A stretch of 64,000 bases of DNA from Mycolicibacterium phocaicum (GCF_010731115.1 NZ_AP022616.1:5518001-5582000); one strand, 5' to 3'; shown: positions 27,030 to 36,312, counted from the first letter of the stretch. Numbers and translations: made by a program. Notes: a model not told the origin generated them from the sequence alone.

Positions 27030-28339
27030 GCCACATTCCCCGCCGGCCGCAGCAGAGGTGGCACCGCACCGCTCCAGCTGCCGCCGAGTCGTTCCGCCGC
27101 GACGACGCCGGACACCGCGCCGTCTTCGTGGAAGCCCCAGCCGTGATACGCGCCGGCGAACGCCACGCGGTGATCACCGAGCGTGTGCAGGCGCTGTTGT
27201 GCGGCGCGGAACTCGGGGGAGTACTGCGGGTGGTCGTAGAGCATGGTGGCGATGACCTGACCCGGATCGACCCGGGTGCCGCCGCCCAGCGTCACCACGA
27301 ACCGCCGGTCGGTGCTCCCGTCGAGTCGCTGCAGCCGGTTGAGGTCGTAACTGACCAGGACCTCGTCGGACTGGACGGTGCACGACGGCATCCGGTAGTT
27401 CCACGACGCACGAGCGCCACGGCGTCGCGGCAGCAGTGACGTATCCGTGTGCAGCACAGTGTGATTGATCGAGTACCGCAGGGCGCCGAGAATCTCGATC
27501 TCATCCGCCGTCGGCTGGTCCAGGATCGACAGGGCCTGATTCGGATGCGTCGCGATGACGGCCGCGTCGAACTGTTCGACGCGGTCCGCGTCGTCACGCA
27601 CCAGCACGCCGTCGGAGTTGCGGGTGATGGCGCGTACGGGTACGCCGAGGCGTACCGACGGCAGCCGCGCGGTGACCGCCTCGACGTACCGCGCGGAGCC
27701 TCCCGTCACCGTCCGCCAGGTCGGTGACCCGAACACCGTCAGCATCCCGTGATGGTCGAGGAACGCCAGCAGGTAGCCGACCGGATAGTCGAGCGCGACG
27801 TCCGGGGGACACGACCACACCGCGGCGACCAGCGGCACCATGAAATGCGCGACGAAGTAGCGGGAAAACCCTGCGGCCCCGAGGAATTCGCCGAGGGTCT
27901 GCCCGTCCGCCACGCCGCGCGCCAGCTCGGCGCGGGCGAGCCGGTGGAAGCGCGTCACCTCGGCGAGCAGACGCAGATAGCGCGGCGAGACCAGCGCGCC
28001 CGGCGTGGCGAACAGGCCCTTCAGCCCCTTCGCGCCGGCGTACTCCAGGCCGCAGCCTTCGCAGCACACCGACATCGACATGTCGGATTCCTGTGTCCGG
28101 ACACCGAGTTCGGCGAACAGTCGCAGCAGAGTGGGATAGGTGCGGTCGTTGTGCACGATGAAGCCGGAGTCGACGCCGACGACGTCGGTGCCGCCGCGGC
28201 GTGCCGCCAGCTCATGCGTGTGGGCGTGACCACCGCATCGCGGTTGTGCCTCGAACAGGGTGACTTCCGCGTCGCGGGCGAGCACCCAGGCCGCGGTGAG
28301 CCCCGATATGCCGCTCCCGATCACTGCAATCCGCCGCAC
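27026..28339 (-). CDS. FAD-dependent oxidoreductase, amine-oxidase fold (Rv0449c-like)
   Basis: 437 residues from GTG 28339, with AGGAAGGA upstream. Dinucleotide site 'IAVIGSGISGLTAAWVLA', then 'DVTLFEAQ'-type beta-2 ('EVTLFEAQPRCGGHAH') and a C-terminal FAD contact 'VAFAGAYHGWGFHEDGAVSG'. First gene of the operon FAD oxidoreductase - DUF1365 - ufaA1 - sigK - rskA - SDR, all overlapping or nearly so. It probably provides redox chemistry for the fatty-acid modification carried out with UfaA1. Confidence 0.9.
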   Translation of the reverse strand: MRRIAVIGSGISGLTAAWVLARDAEVTLFEAQPRCGGHAHTHELAARRGGTDVVGVDSGFIVHNDRTYPTLLRLFAELGVRTQESDMSMSVCCEGCGLEYAGAKGLKGLFATPGALVSPRYLRLLAEVTRFHRLARAELARGVADGQTLGEFLGAAGFSRYFVAHFMVPLVAAVWSCPPDVALDYPVGYLLAFLDHHGMLTVFGSPTWRTVTGGSARYVEAVTARLPSVRLGVPVRAITRNSDGVLVRDDADRVEQFDAAVIATHPNQALSILDQPTADEIEILGALRYSINHTVLHTDTSLLPRRRGARASWNYRMPSCTVQSDEVLVSYDLNRLQRLDGSTDRRFVVTLGGGTRVDPGQVIATMLYDHPQYSPEFRAAQQRLHTLGDHRVAFAGAYHGWGFHEDGAVSGVVAAERLGGSWSGAVPPLLRPAGNVA

Positions 28340-28369
28340 CGTGCCGTCCTTCCTGGTTTGTCACCAGGA

Positions 28370-28396
28370 GTTCGGTGCGGGATGCGGTGCGGATAG
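28370..28396 (-). promoter_or_regulatory. Candidate SigK-dependent promoter of the sigK operon
   Basis: On the minus strand CTATCC (28396-28391) and CCGAAC (28375-28370) are 15 bp apart, about 31 bases before the GTG of the first gene. I recall the SigK consensus as CCATCC-N16/17-CCGAAT, so each box has one mismatch and the spacer is 1-2 bp short. Autoregulation of this operon by SigK is known in M. tuberculosis. A 6-bp inverted repeat CCTGGT/ACCAGG (28352-28368) lies between box and start. Confidence 0.4.
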
Positions 28397-28413
28397 GTGG
28401 ATTCGGGAAAAAA

Positions 28414-29049
28414 CTACGCGGGCCGGTTCGCGGCCCACAGCTCCGCGACGGACACGCCGAGCCGGGCCAGCATGCGGCGCAGCAGCGGCAGGCTCAGGCC
28501 GATGACGTTGGAGGGGTCGCCGTCGATGCCGTCGATGAACCAGCTGCCCAGGCCGTCGAGCGTGAAAGCGCCTGCCACCCAGAGGGGTTCGCCGGTGCCG
28601 ACGTAGGCGTCCAGGTCCGCGGCACTCGGCTCGCCGAAATGCACCGTGGTGGAACCGAGTTCGGTGACCTGATCGGTGACGGCGCCGGCGGTCAGGCGCA
28701 GCACACAGTGGCCGGTGTGCAGGACGGCGCTGTGGCCGGCCATCGAGTGCCATTGCCGGCGAGCCACATCGGGGTAGCCGGGCTTGCCGGTGAGCCGGCC
28801 GTCGAACTCGAGCATCGAATCACAGCCGATCACAACGCAATCCGACGACAGACTCGCGTCGAGGGAGTCGGCGACCCGCTGCGCCTTGGCTGTTGCCAGG
28901 GCGCGTACGACATCGCCGGGGCTCGCGTCTGCGAGAGACGCGATGATCGCGTCCTCGTCGACGTCGGACACCAGCACGACCGGTTCGACACCGGCCTTGC
29001 GCAAGACACTGAGCCGGCCCGAGGAGGCCGAGCCCAGAACGAGCCTCAT
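28414..29049 (-). CDS. maf: Maf-like nucleotide pyrophosphatase
   Basis: 211 residues, ATGA-coupled to accE5. Maf/HAM1 motifs '[18 protein letters not shown]', Lys in 'ATAKAQRVA', '[19 protein letters not shown]' and '[20 protein letters not shown]'. Maf proteins hydrolyse non-canonical or modified nucleoside triphosphates (dTTP/UTP/m5UTP or m7GTP classes). Orthologue of Rv3282, with the accD5-accE5-maf order conserved. Confidence 0.93.
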   Translation of the reverse strand: MRLVLGSASSGRLSVLRKAGVEPVVLVSDVDEDAIIASLADASPGDVVRALATAKAQRVADSLDASLSSDCVVIGCDSMLEFDGRLTGKPGYPDVARRQWHSMAGHSAVLHTGHCVLRLTAGAVTDQVTELGSTTVHFGEPSAADLDAYVGTGEPLWVAGAFTLDGLGSWFIDGIDGDPSNVIGLSLPLLRRMLARLGVSVAELWAANRPA

Positions 29050-29303
29050 CGACGGATGAAGGTGCGCTCCACCAACGTCACCAGCTGCCAGCTGGTGTAG
29101 GCGTACCGCAGCTTGGAGACCGGGTGGCCCCAGTCGTTGCGGTCGCCGGCCTCGGCGGCACCGCCACCGGAGGCGCTGGCCAGCACCGTCACCAGAGCGG
29201 CGAGTTCCTCGTCGGACGGGTTGCCCTTGACGACCTGGAACAGCGGCGCGACGGGCGCTTCCACGGAGGCCTCGGCTTCAGAGGTCTGCACGTCGCCGCT
29301 CAC
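29046..29303 (-). CDS. accE5: Acyl-CoA carboxylase epsilon subunit
   Basis: 85 residues from GTG 29303, overlapping accD5 (GTGA) and maf (ATGA). The conserved core is '[20 protein letters not shown]' with C-terminal '[14 protein letters not shown]'. The subunit bridges AccA3 and AccD5 and activates the complex. It is shorter than the M. tuberculosis protein (~177 aa), mainly because the disordered N-terminal extension is reduced to about 22 residues. Confidence 0.92.
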   Translation of the reverse strand: MSGDVQTSEAEASVEAPVAPLFQVVKGNPSDEELAALVTVLASASGGGAAEAGDRNDWGHPVSKLRYAYTSWQLVTLVERTFIRR

Positions 29304-30928
29304 AGCGGAATGTTTCCGTGCTTCTTCGGCGGCGTCTGCACGACCTTGCGCTCCAGCAGACGCAGCGAGTTGGCGATGTAGCCGCGGGTGTGCGACGGCG
29401 GGATGACCGCGTCGACGTAACCACGCTCGGCCGCGACGTACGGGTTCACCAGGGTGTCCTCGTACTCCTGCTGCAGCTGCAGGCGCAGGGCATCGACGTC
29501 GACGCCGTCCTTCTCCGCCTGCTTGAGCTCCTGGCGGTAGACGAAGCCGACCGCGCCGGAGGCACCCATGACGGCGATCTGGGCCGTCGGCCAGGCCAGG
29601 TTGACGTCGCAACCCATGTCCTTGGAACCCATGACGCAGTACGCGCCGCCATAGGCCTTACGGGTGATGACGGTGATCTTGGCGACGGTGGCCTCACCGT
29701 AGGCGTACAGCAGCTTGGCGCCGCGGCGGATTATGCCGTTGTACTCCTGCTCGGTGCCCGGCAGGAAGCCCGGGACGTCCACCAGCATGATGATCGGGAT
29801 GTTGAAGGCGTCGCAGGTGCGGATGAACCGCGCGGCCTTCTCCGAGGCGTTGATGTCCAGGCAGCCGGCGAACTGGGTCGGCTGGTTGGCCACGATGCCG
29901 ACCGGGCGGCCGTCGATGCGGCCGAAGCCGATGACGATGTTCTGCGCGTAGCCGGGCTGGATCTCGAGGAACTCGTCGTCGTCGAGGATGCGCGAGATGA
30001 CCTCGTGCATGTCGTACGGCTGGTTCGGCGAATCCGGGATCAGGGTGTCGAGCTCGAGGTCCTCTTCGGTGAGGTTGTCCTCGACGGCGCCCGGGTGCGG
30101 CGGCGCGGGCAGGCGCGGCGGCTCGGCGTAGTTGTTCGGGGGCAGGTAGCTCAGCAGGTCGCGGACGTAGTCCAGGGCATCCTGCTCGCCCGAGGCGACG
30201 TAGTGCACGGTGCCGGACTTTGCCTCGTGGGTGTGGGCGCCGCCCAGCTCCTCCATGGTGACCTCTTCACCGGTGACGGTCTTGATGACGTCCGGTCCGG
30301 TGATGAACATCTGGCTGGTCTGGTCGACCATGATGATGAAGTCGGTGAGCGCGGGCGAGTACACGTGGCCGCCGGCCGCGGCACCCATGATGAGCGAAAT
30401 CTGGGGGATGACGCCCGACGCCAGGATGTTGTTGCGGAAGATACGGCTGTACAGACCGAGCGAGACCACACCCTCCTGGATGCGGGCGCCGGCGCCGTCG
30501 TTGATGCCGATCAGCGGGCGGCCGGTCTTGATGGCCAGCTCCTGGACCTTGACGATCTTCTCGCCGTAGACCTCACCGAGGCTGCCGCCGAAGACGGTGG
30601 CGTCCTGGCTGAAGATGCAGACCTCGCGGCCGTCGATGGTGCCGTAGCCGGTCACCACACCGTCGCCGAGCGGGTGCTTGTCGGCCAGGCCGAAGTTGGT
30701 GCTGCGGTGCTTGGCCAGCGCGTCGAGTTCGACGAACGAACCCTCGTCCAGCAGCGCCAGGATGCGCTCGCGGGCGGTGAGCTTGCCCTTCTGGTGGACC
30801 TTCTCCACCGCGGCCTCGCCGACGGGGTGCAGGGTCTCTTCGGTACGCCTACGCAGGTCTTCCAGCTTGCCTGCGGTGGTGTGGATGTCGATCGCCTTGT
30901 CCACCGGTGGCTCGGTCACGCTCGTCAT
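29300..30928 (-). CDS. accD5: Acyl-CoA (propionyl-CoA) carboxylase beta subunit
   Basis: 542 residues, carboxyltransferase with two crotonase-like domains. The first oxyanion-hole region is '[18 protein letters not shown]' and the second '[18 protein letters not shown]'; biotin and acyl-CoA bind between them at the hexamer interface. Nearly the same length as M. tuberculosis AccD5 (548), which with AccA3 and AccE5 makes methylmalonyl-CoA for methyl-branched lipids. Start ATG 30928; TAACAT (30941-30936, minus strand) fits a -10 box 7 bases before the ATG, so the mRNA may be nearly leaderless. Confidence 0.97.
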   Translation of the reverse strand: MTSVTEPPVDKAIDIHTTAGKLEDLRRRTEETLHPVGEAAVEKVHQKGKLTARERILALLDEGSFVELDALAKHRSTNFGLADKHPLGDGVVTGYGTIDGREVCIFSQDATVFGGSLGEVYGEKIVKVQELAIKTGRPLIGINDGAGARIQEGVVSLGLYSRIFRNNILASGVIPQISLIMGAAAGGHVYSPALTDFIIMVDQTSQMFITGPDVIKTVTGEEVTMEELGGAHTHEAKSGTVHYVASGEQDALDYVRDLLSYLPPNNYAEPPRLPAPPHPGAVEDNLTEEDLELDTLIPDSPNQPYDMHEVISRILDDDEFLEIQPGYAQNIVIGFGRIDGRPVGIVANQPTQFAGCLDINASEKAARFIRTCDAFNIPIIMLVDVPGFLPGTEQEYNGIIRRGAKLLYAYGEATVAKITVITRKAYGGAYCVMGSKDMGCDVNLAWPTAQIAVMGASGAVGFVYRQELKQAEKDGVDVDALRLQLQQEYEDTLVNPYVAAERGYVDAVIPPSHTRGYIANSLRLLERKVVQTPPKKHGNIPL

Positions 30929-30943
30929 GGCGACGATGTTAAC

Positions 30944-30957
30944 GGTTCTCTAAGAAA
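30944..30957. promoter_or_regulatory. GGTTCTCTAAGAAA element upstream of accD5
   Basis: Identical over 14 bases, in the same orientation and at the same distance (16 bases before the start codon) as the element at 15387-15400 upstream of accA3. Here it abuts the putative -10 TAACAT, so a bound protein would cover the -35/-10 spacer. The two genes encode subunits of one enzyme. Confidence 0.5.
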
Positions 30958-30987
30958 GTTGTGAAGGTGGGGTGCTCTCTCGGCGGG

Positions 30988-31731
30988 TCACGCCGGTTTG
31001 CGCAGGACCACAGCCGCGAAACTCGTGAGCGCGGGCACCGGGTGCTTAAGCAGGAAACGGCTCTTGGCGCGCTCGAGGGCGTCGAGCGGGGGAAGCACAC
31101 GGTAGTAGCCGTGGCCGTAGGCGCCGGACCAGGATTCGACCTGGAAACCGACGCTCTCGTACCGCTTGATGGCCTTCTGGGTGGGGCCGGTGGTCCAGCG
31201 GTAGTAGGCCGGGAACTTCTCGTGGTGCGGGTTCTGCAACCGCCCGGGCTGCAGCTTGCTGATGACGGTGCGCGCCGCCTGCTCGGGGATGAGCAGGTTC
31301 ACCACGAACGGGAACGCGAAGAGCGTCGGGAAGAAATGCACCGAAAGTCCGCCTGGGCGAAGGAGTTTGAAGCAGTTCTCGTGGAATGTGCGGGCGTCGG
31401 GCAGGTGCTCGCACAGCATCTTGGAGAACACCAGGTCGTACGCGGCCAGCTCGTTGTCGATCGGTTTGCACAGATCGGCGACGCGGGTGTGCACGCGGCT
31501 GTTGGCCTTGGCGAGTTCGGTGGCGGAGATGTCGATGACGACGCGCTCGTCGGCGAAGCTCCAGTCGTCGCCGCCGATGATGGGGTTGGCGCCGCCACCG
31601 AGTTCGGCGACGGCCTTGACGCCTTCGCGCTCGGCCAGGGTGCGGACGGACTCGTCGTAGCCCTGCCAGAGGGTGTCCAAATCCTTGTAATGGACATCCA
31701 CGTGTGTACCGCTCATTTGCACACCGTTCAT
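30988..31731 (-). CDS. Class I SAM-dependent methyltransferase at the edge of the EPS locus
   Basis: 247 residues from ATG 31731, with GGGGGCGG 8 bases upstream; ATG 31716 is an alternative. SAM motif I 'VAELGGGANPIIGG', acidic residue in 'VVIDISATEL' and motif IV region 'YDLVFSKMLCEHLPDARTFH'. A tail after residue ~150 ('RWTTGPTQKAIKRYESVGFQ') resembles sugar or lipid methyltransferases. It is transcribed away from the exopolysaccharide genes across a 428-bp gap, so a role in methylating the polymer is possible but not shown. Confidence 0.8.
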   Translation of the reverse strand: MNGVQMSGTHVDVHYKDLDTLWQGYDESVRTLAEREGVKAVAELGGGANPIIGGDDWSFADERVVIDISATELAKANSRVHTRVADLCKPIDNELAAYDLVFSKMLCEHLPDARTFHENCFKLLRPGGLSVHFFPTLFAFPFVVNLLIPEQAARTVISKLQPGRLQNPHHEKFPAYYRWTTGPTQKAIKRYESVGFQVESWSGAYGHGYYRVLPPLDALERAKSRFLLKHPVPALTSFAAVVLRKPA

Positions 31732-32159
31732 AGATTTTCCGCCCCCGCGGCTTGCGCGACCTGCGTCAGTAGTTTGCTGGTAAGTCAATATACACTTCGC
31801 GCGCTGGTCCCGCCCGTAACTCGGGTTGAACAGCGTTCAGGCCGTGGCATTTGCTGAGCGGGCCCTGAGCGTGGTCGCGATCGGGTGCCGCGCGGGCAGC
31901 GGGTAATGCCTGGTCGAAGCCGCGAGACCGGGTTGCCATCGGGGGAGTGTGGCGCCGGGAAAGGCCGACCGATGGTATCGAATCGCGCTTAGCTGTGCGG
32001 GCGCGCGCACACTGTCGGCAGGGTGTCCTGCGCAGGCTCGATGCATTTAGCTTGTCATTTGCGTTAGTTTGCGGTTCGATATGCGTGCCCGCTCTTTTCG
32101 GGTAGCTGACTCTACGACCGCGAAACGATCAGCAGATCGGCGCAAGGGGATATTCAACA
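31732..32159. other. 428-bp divergent intergenic region of the EPS locus
   Basis: No convincing gene: the short open frames here lack coding character. The left part has an AT-rich patch (AAGTCAATATACAC, ~31781-31794), and near 31992-32011 an imperfect GC-rich dyad TGTGCG/CGCACA. The right part carries the promoter-like sequence reported separately and an AAGGGGA ribosome binding site before the GTG at 32160. It presumably holds promoters for both the methyltransferase and the EPS genes. Confidence 0.6.
32052..32080 (+). promoter_or_regulatory. Candidate promoter of the EPS glycosyltransferase operon
   Basis: TTGTCA (32052-32057) is one base from TTGACA and lies 17 bp before TTCGAT (32075-32080), a weak -10. 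This would give an ~75-nt leader before the GTG at 32160. Weak call by eye. Confidence 0.3.
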
Positions 32160-33308
32160 GTGCATTCGACGCGCAAGTACGACGGAGTGGACGGGCCGAA
32201 GGTCGCCATCGCCCACGACTATCTGACCCAGTTCGGCGGCGCGGAAAAAGTTGTCCTCTCGATGACGAAGGCGTTCCCGGACGCCCCGCTCTACACGATG
32301 CTGTACGACCCCGAGCTGACCTACCCGGAGTTTGCCGACCTGGACATCCGGGTGTCGGCGCTCAACAAGGTGGGTCTGGCCCGCAAGTACCACCGGGCCG
32401 CGCTGCCGATCTATCCGCGCGTCGCCGAGTCCATGTATGTCGACGCCGACATCGTGCTGGCGAGTTGCAGCGGCTGGTCGCACGGTTTCCGCACCAACGG
32501 CAAGAAGCTCATCTACTGCTACAATCCGGCGCGCTGGCTGTACCAGACCGAGGCCTACCTCGGGGACCACGCGAACCCGATCAAGCGCCTGGGTCTCAAG
32601 CTCACCAAGAAGCGCCTGCTGGACTGGGACCGCCGGCAGGCGCTCGCGGCCGACAAGTACCTCGCGATCTCGACCATGATCAGCGGCTACGTCAAGAAGG
32701 CCTACGACATCGACGCCGAGGTGATGTTCGCGCCGGTGGCGATGTCGCGGTCGTACGCCGTCGAACCCGTCGAGGAGCTCGAGGACAAGGTCGATCTGAG
32801 CGATCCGAACGGCAGCTTCTACCTCGTCGTGTGCCGGCTGCTGCCGTACAAGAACGTCGACGTCATCGTGCGGGCGTTCGCGGGTAGCGACCGGCAGCTC
32901 GTCGTGGTCGGCAACGGGCCGGAGGCCGAGCGGCTGCGGTCGATGAAGACCGACAACGTGACCATGCTGCACAACCTCACCGACGGGCAGATGGCCTGGC
33001 TCTACAAGAACTGCCGGGCACTGATGTCATCGAGTTTCGAGGACTACGGCCTGACCCCGATCGAGGCGGGCGTGTGGGGCCGGCCGAGCGTCGCGCTGCG
33101 CTTCGGTGGCTTCCTCGACACCATCGACGAAGGCACCACCGGCCTGTATTTCGATGAGCCGCAACCCGATTCGGTGCGCGAGGCGCTGGGCCGTTTCGAG
33201 TCGACGACGTGGGACCAAGAGAAGATCAAGCACCACGTCTCGCAGTTCACCGAGGACGCGTTCAGCGCGCGGCTGCATGAAGCGGTCGACAAGCTGGCCG
33301 GGTACTGA
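32160..33308 (+). CDS. GT4-family glycosyltransferase (EPS locus)
   Basis: 382 residues from GTG 32160. GT-B fold with an N-terminal acceptor domain opening 'KVAIAHDYLTQFGGAEKVVL' and a C-terminal NDP-sugar domain with 'FYLVVCRLLPYKNVDVIVRA' and the E-x7-E region 'SSSFEDYGLTPIEAGVWG'. It resembles WbaZ/mannosyltransferase-type enzymes that retain the anomeric configuration. First gene of the main EPS operon; donor and acceptor not determined. Confidence 0.88.
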   Translation: MHSTRKYDGVDGPKVAIAHDYLTQFGGAEKVVLSMTKAFPDAPLYTMLYDPELTYPEFADLDIRVSALNKVGLARKYHRAALPIYPRVAESMYVDADIVLASCSGWSHGFRTNGKKLIYCYNPARWLYQTEAYLGDHANPIKRLGLKLTKKRLLDWDRRQALAADKYLAISTMISGYVKKAYDIDAEVMFAPVAMSRSYAVEPVEELEDKVDLSDPNGSFYLVVCRLLPYKNVDVIVRAFAGSDRQLVVVGNGPEAERLRSMKTDNVTMLHNLTDGQMAWLYKNCRALMSSSFEDYGLTPIEAGVWGRPSVALRFGGFLDTIDEGTTGLYFDEPQPDSVREALGRFESTTWDQEKIKHHVSQFTEDAFSARLHEAVDKLAGY

Positions 33309-33328
33309 TCGGGATGGGAGCAAACACA

Positions 33329-34453
33329 GTGGCTTCGCTCAAGGACTACCGCCTGGTATATGTCGGACCGGCGAACCATGAGACCGCGGTGGGCGACTAC
33401 GCAGAAAACCTGATTCGGGCACTGCGGCCACATGTCGGCGAACTCGTCGAGCACCGCACGCTCGGGCCGGGTTCCGACAGCGCGCGGGAAATCCTGGGAC
33501 ACCGGCGTGCAGTGGCGAAGCTGGTCGCCGGTGGGAAACCCGGCCGGGTGCTGGTGCACGCGGAGCTGGCGGCCGGTGCGGTGTCGGCGTTCTGGTCCAT
33601 CGCGGGGTTGCGTGGGGTGCCGGTGACGGCGACGGTGCACGATCCGCCACAAGGCATCTGGTGGCCGGGGCGCACGAAGTTCGTGGCCCGGCACAAGCTG
33701 GTGATGCACGGCCTGCACTACCCGCTGCGTCCGGTGTCCCGGATGCTCGAGGGCGCGGTCAACGGGGAGCGGACGCTGTTCGCGCTGAGCCAGATCGGTG
33801 CCCAGTCGATTCGCGACACCTATCCGAACACCGACGTGGCGTACACCCCGTACCTCGTCTGCGAGCGGCCCCGGGTCCGCCCGGTGACCGAGCGCCCGAA
33901 GGCCGTCGGCTTCTTCGGGCATGTGTACCGCGGCAAGGGTTTCGAGCAGATCGCGCGCATCCGCCGGGAGTTGCCCGACGACATCGTGATCCGGGTGGCG
34001 GGCCGGGGGACCGAGGCGCTGCCCGGTGGCCCGGGGGTGGAGATCGTGGGTGCCGTCGACGGTGCCGCCGAGGACGCGTTCTTCGATTCGGTGCGCGCCG
34101 TGGTGATTCCGTACGGCAAGCGCCATTTCTACGCCGAGACCTACCCCGCGTCGTCGGTCGCCGCGCACGCCATGGCGTACCGCACCCCGGTGGTGTGCAC
34201 CGACTACGGCTCTCTGGCCGAGTTCGGCACCGAGACCGGCGCGGTCGTCGTGCCGATGGACTCTGACGACCCGAAGGCGCTGCCGGCCGGGTTCTCGGCG
34301 GCCATCGAGGCCCTGCTCAACGACGAGGCGCGGCTCAAGGAATTGGAGACGAATGCCGACCGGACGCGCCAGGAGCGGTCGCCGGAGAACGTCGCCGCCG
34401 CCTACGCCGCAAAGTGGTCGGAGATGCTGACGCGCCAGGGCCGGCTGCACTGA
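33329..34453 (+). CDS. Glycosyltransferase, paralogue A (EPS locus)
   Basis: 374 residues from GTG 33329, chosen because GGGAG lies 8 bases upstream and the length then equals paralogue B (375); ATG 33314 is the alternative. N-terminal 'YRLVYVGPANHETAVGDYAE', central 'DPPQGIWWPGRTKFVARHKL' and C-terminal donor domain 'VGFFGHVYRGKGFEQIARI' and 'YGKRHFYAETYPAS'. GT-B, GT4-like. A 123-bp stretch (33899-34021) is about 96% identical to 35758-35880 in paralogue B with only synonymous changes. Confidence 0.85.
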   Translation: MASLKDYRLVYVGPANHETAVGDYAENLIRALRPHVGELVEHRTLGPGSDSAREILGHRRAVAKLVAGGKPGRVLVHAELAAGAVSAFWSIAGLRGVPVTATVHDPPQGIWWPGRTKFVARHKLVMHGLHYPLRPVSRMLEGAVNGERTLFALSQIGAQSIRDTYPNTDVAYTPYLVCERPRVRPVTERPKAVGFFGHVYRGKGFEQIARIRRELPDDIVIRVAGRGTEALPGGPGVEIVGAVDGAAEDAFFDSVRAVVIPYGKRHFYAETYPASSVAAHAMAYRTPVVCTDYGSLAEFGTETGAVVVPMDSDDPKALPAGFSAAIEALLNDEARLKELETNADRTRQERSPENVAAAYAAKWSEMLTRQGRLH

Positions 34454-34507
34454 CGGGGCCGAAACACTGTGGTTAACTCGGAATCCGGGACGACGGGAGC
34501 GAAGAAC

Positions 34508-35185
34508 GTGATTGGCGAGCCGGCAACGGCAGACCCGGCAGATGTGGCACGCAAGAAAGCGGCCGCGCCGACCTTGAAATTGCCGCCGGATCCCGAGTGG
34601 GAACTCGGTGAGGACGGCCGCGTCACCTACTACAAGATGCAGAAGATGAGCGTTCGCCGTAAGGCGCGCAACCGAATCGGCGAACTGCTGTTCAACATGT
34701 TCATCACGCACATCCCGTCGCACACCATCCGCCAGGGATTCCTGCGGCTGTTCGGCGCCACCATCGGTGAGTGGTCGACCATCATGCGCGGCACCACGAT
34801 CCTGGACATCGAATTCCTGACGATCGGCAACGGCACCACAATCGGATTCCGCTGCCTGCTCGACGCGCGGGCCGGCCTGTGGATCGGCGACAACGTGACC
34901 ATCGCCAGCGATGTCCACCTGCTCGGCGGCGGGCACGACATCAACCACCCGGACTTCCTGCCGATCCCGATCCCGACGGTTATCGAGGACTACGTATGGA
35001 TCGCGAGCCGGGCCATGGTGCTGCCCGCCCTGATCGGCCGCGGCGCCGTCGTCGCCGCGCAGGCGCTCGTGGTCAAGGACGTGGCCCCACTCGACGTGGT
35101 CGGCGGCAACCCCGCCAAGGTGTTCGCCAAGCGAAATCCGGATGCATTGGGCTACAGCGCAAAGTACCGGCCGTTGTTCTGCTGA
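34508..35185 (+). CDS. Left-handed beta-helix acyltransferase (EPS locus)
   Basis: 225 residues from GTG 34508 (GGGAG 8 bases upstream). The frame is open to 34469, but alignment with the paralogue at 15596 begins at this GTG. Hexapeptide repeats 'LTIGNGTTIGFRCLLDARAG' and 'LIGRGAVVAAQALVVKDVAP'; probable catalytic His in 'LGGGHDINHP'. It probably O-acetylates a sugar of the repeating unit in the cytoplasm. The stop overlaps the next start as TGATG. Confidence 0.87.
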   Translation: MIGEPATADPADVARKKAAAPTLKLPPDPEWELGEDGRVTYYKMQKMSVRRKARNRIGELLFNMFITHIPSHTIRQGFLRLFGATIGEWSTIMRGTTILDIEFLTIGNGTTIGFRCLLDARAGLWIGDNVTIASDVHLLGGGHDINHPDFLPIPIPTVIEDYVWIASRAMVLPALIGRGAVVAAQALVVKDVAPLDVVGGNPAKVFAKRNPDALGYSAKYRPLFC

Positions 35186-36312
35186 TGCCGGTCGATCTAC
35201 GCGAGTACCGGCTGGTCTACATCGGTCCGGCCGAAGGCCAGACCGCGGTGGGCGACTACGCCGAGAACTTCGTCAACGCGGTACAGCCGCTGTTCGGTGA
35301 GGTCATGCAACGTCGCACCCTGGGTCCGGGCGCCGAGACGGTCGCCCAGGTACGGGGCCACCGGCGTGCGGTCGCCGAACTGGTGGCCGGTGCGCCGCCG
35401 GGACGGGTGCTGGTGCATGCGGAGCTGGCGGCCGGTGCGGTGTCGGCGTTCTGGTCGATCGCCGGATTACGTGGGGTGCCGGTGGCGGCGACGATTCACG
35501 ATCCGCCGCAAGGCATCTGGTGGCCGGCGCGAACCCGGTTCGTGGCGCAGCACCGGCTCGTCATGCACGGCCTGCATTACCCTTTGCGCCCGCTGTCGCG
35601 GCGGATCGAGGGCGTCGTCAACGGGGACCGGACGATGGTCGCGCTGAGTCAGATCGGCGCGGACTCCATCAAGGCCATCTACCCCGACAGCACCGTCGCC
35701 GCCGTGCCGCACATCATCTCCGAACGGCCGCGGCTGCGCCCGCTCACCGAGCGGCCCAAGGCCGTGGGCTTCTTCGGGCATGTGTACCGGGGCAAGGGTT
35801 TCGAGCAGATCGCCCGCATCCGCCGGGAGCTGCCCGACGACATCGTGATCCGGGTGGCGGGCCGGGGGACCGAGGCACTGACGGGGGGCCCGGGGGTGGA
35901 GATCGTCGGCCCGGTCGACGGTCCGGCTGAGGACACGTTCTTCGATTCGGTACGGGCCGTGGTGATTCCGTACGGCAAGCGCCACTTCTACGCCGAGACG
36001 TACCCGGCATCCGGTTCGGTCGCCCACTCGATGGCCTACCGCACACCCGTGGTCTGCACCGACTACGGCGCCCTGGCCGAACTGGACGAGCGCACCGGCG
36101 CCCTCGTCGTCCGCATCGGCGACCAGAACGCCGAACAGGTCGCGTCGTCGCTGGCCAAGGCCATCGTGTCCCTCGTCGACGACGATCAGCGACTGGCCGA
36201 GTTCGGCCGGCACGTCGAGGCCTACCGCGAGGCCTGCTCCGGGCCGCGGACGGCCGAGGCGTTCGGCCGCGTGTGGACCGACATGTTGGCCCGAGCAGCT
36301 GTGAGCGTGTGA
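35185..36312 (+). CDS. Glycosyltransferase, paralogue B (EPS locus)
   Basis: 375 residues. Closely related to the gene at 33329 along its whole length: 'YRLVYIGPAEGQTAVGDYAE', 'DPPQGIWWPARTRFVAQHRL' and an identical block 'GFFGHVYRGKGFEQIARIRR'. GT-B, GT4-like. The two copies flank the acyltransferase gene, which points to a tandem duplication. They may add the same sugar at two positions or different sugars after divergence. Confidence 0.85.
   Translation: MPVDLREYRLVYIGPAEGQTAVGDYAENFVNAVQPLFGEVMQRRTLGPGAETVAQVRGHRRAVAELVAGAPPGRVLVHAELAAGAVSAFWSIAGLRGVPVAATIHDPPQGIWWPARTRFVAQHRLVMHGLHYPLRPLSRRIEGVVNGDRTMVALSQIGADSIKAIYPDSTVAAVPHIISERPRLRPLTERPKAVGFFGHVYRGKGFEQIARIRRELPDDIVIRVAGRGTEALTGGPGVEIVGPVDGPAEDTFFDSVRAVVIPYGKRHFYAETYPASGSVAHSMAYRTPVVCTDYGALAELDERTGALVVRIGDQNAEQVASSLAKAIVSLVDDDQRLAEFGRHVEAYREACSGPRTAEAFGRVWTDMLARAAVSV

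Noticed and set aside
29318..30964. 548-codon plus-strand open frame opposite accD5
   Set aside because: Antisense shadow of accD5 with no recognisable fold or ribosome binding site.
31837..32046. 69-codon minus-strand frame in the EPS intergenic region
   Set aside because: No ribosome binding site, no family, and composition like non-coding GC-rich DNA.
33044..34948. 634-codon minus-strand open frame across the glycosyltransferase and acyltransferase genes
   Set aside because: Covers three real plus-strand genes with clear motifs; composition is His/Arg/Gly-rich shadow.
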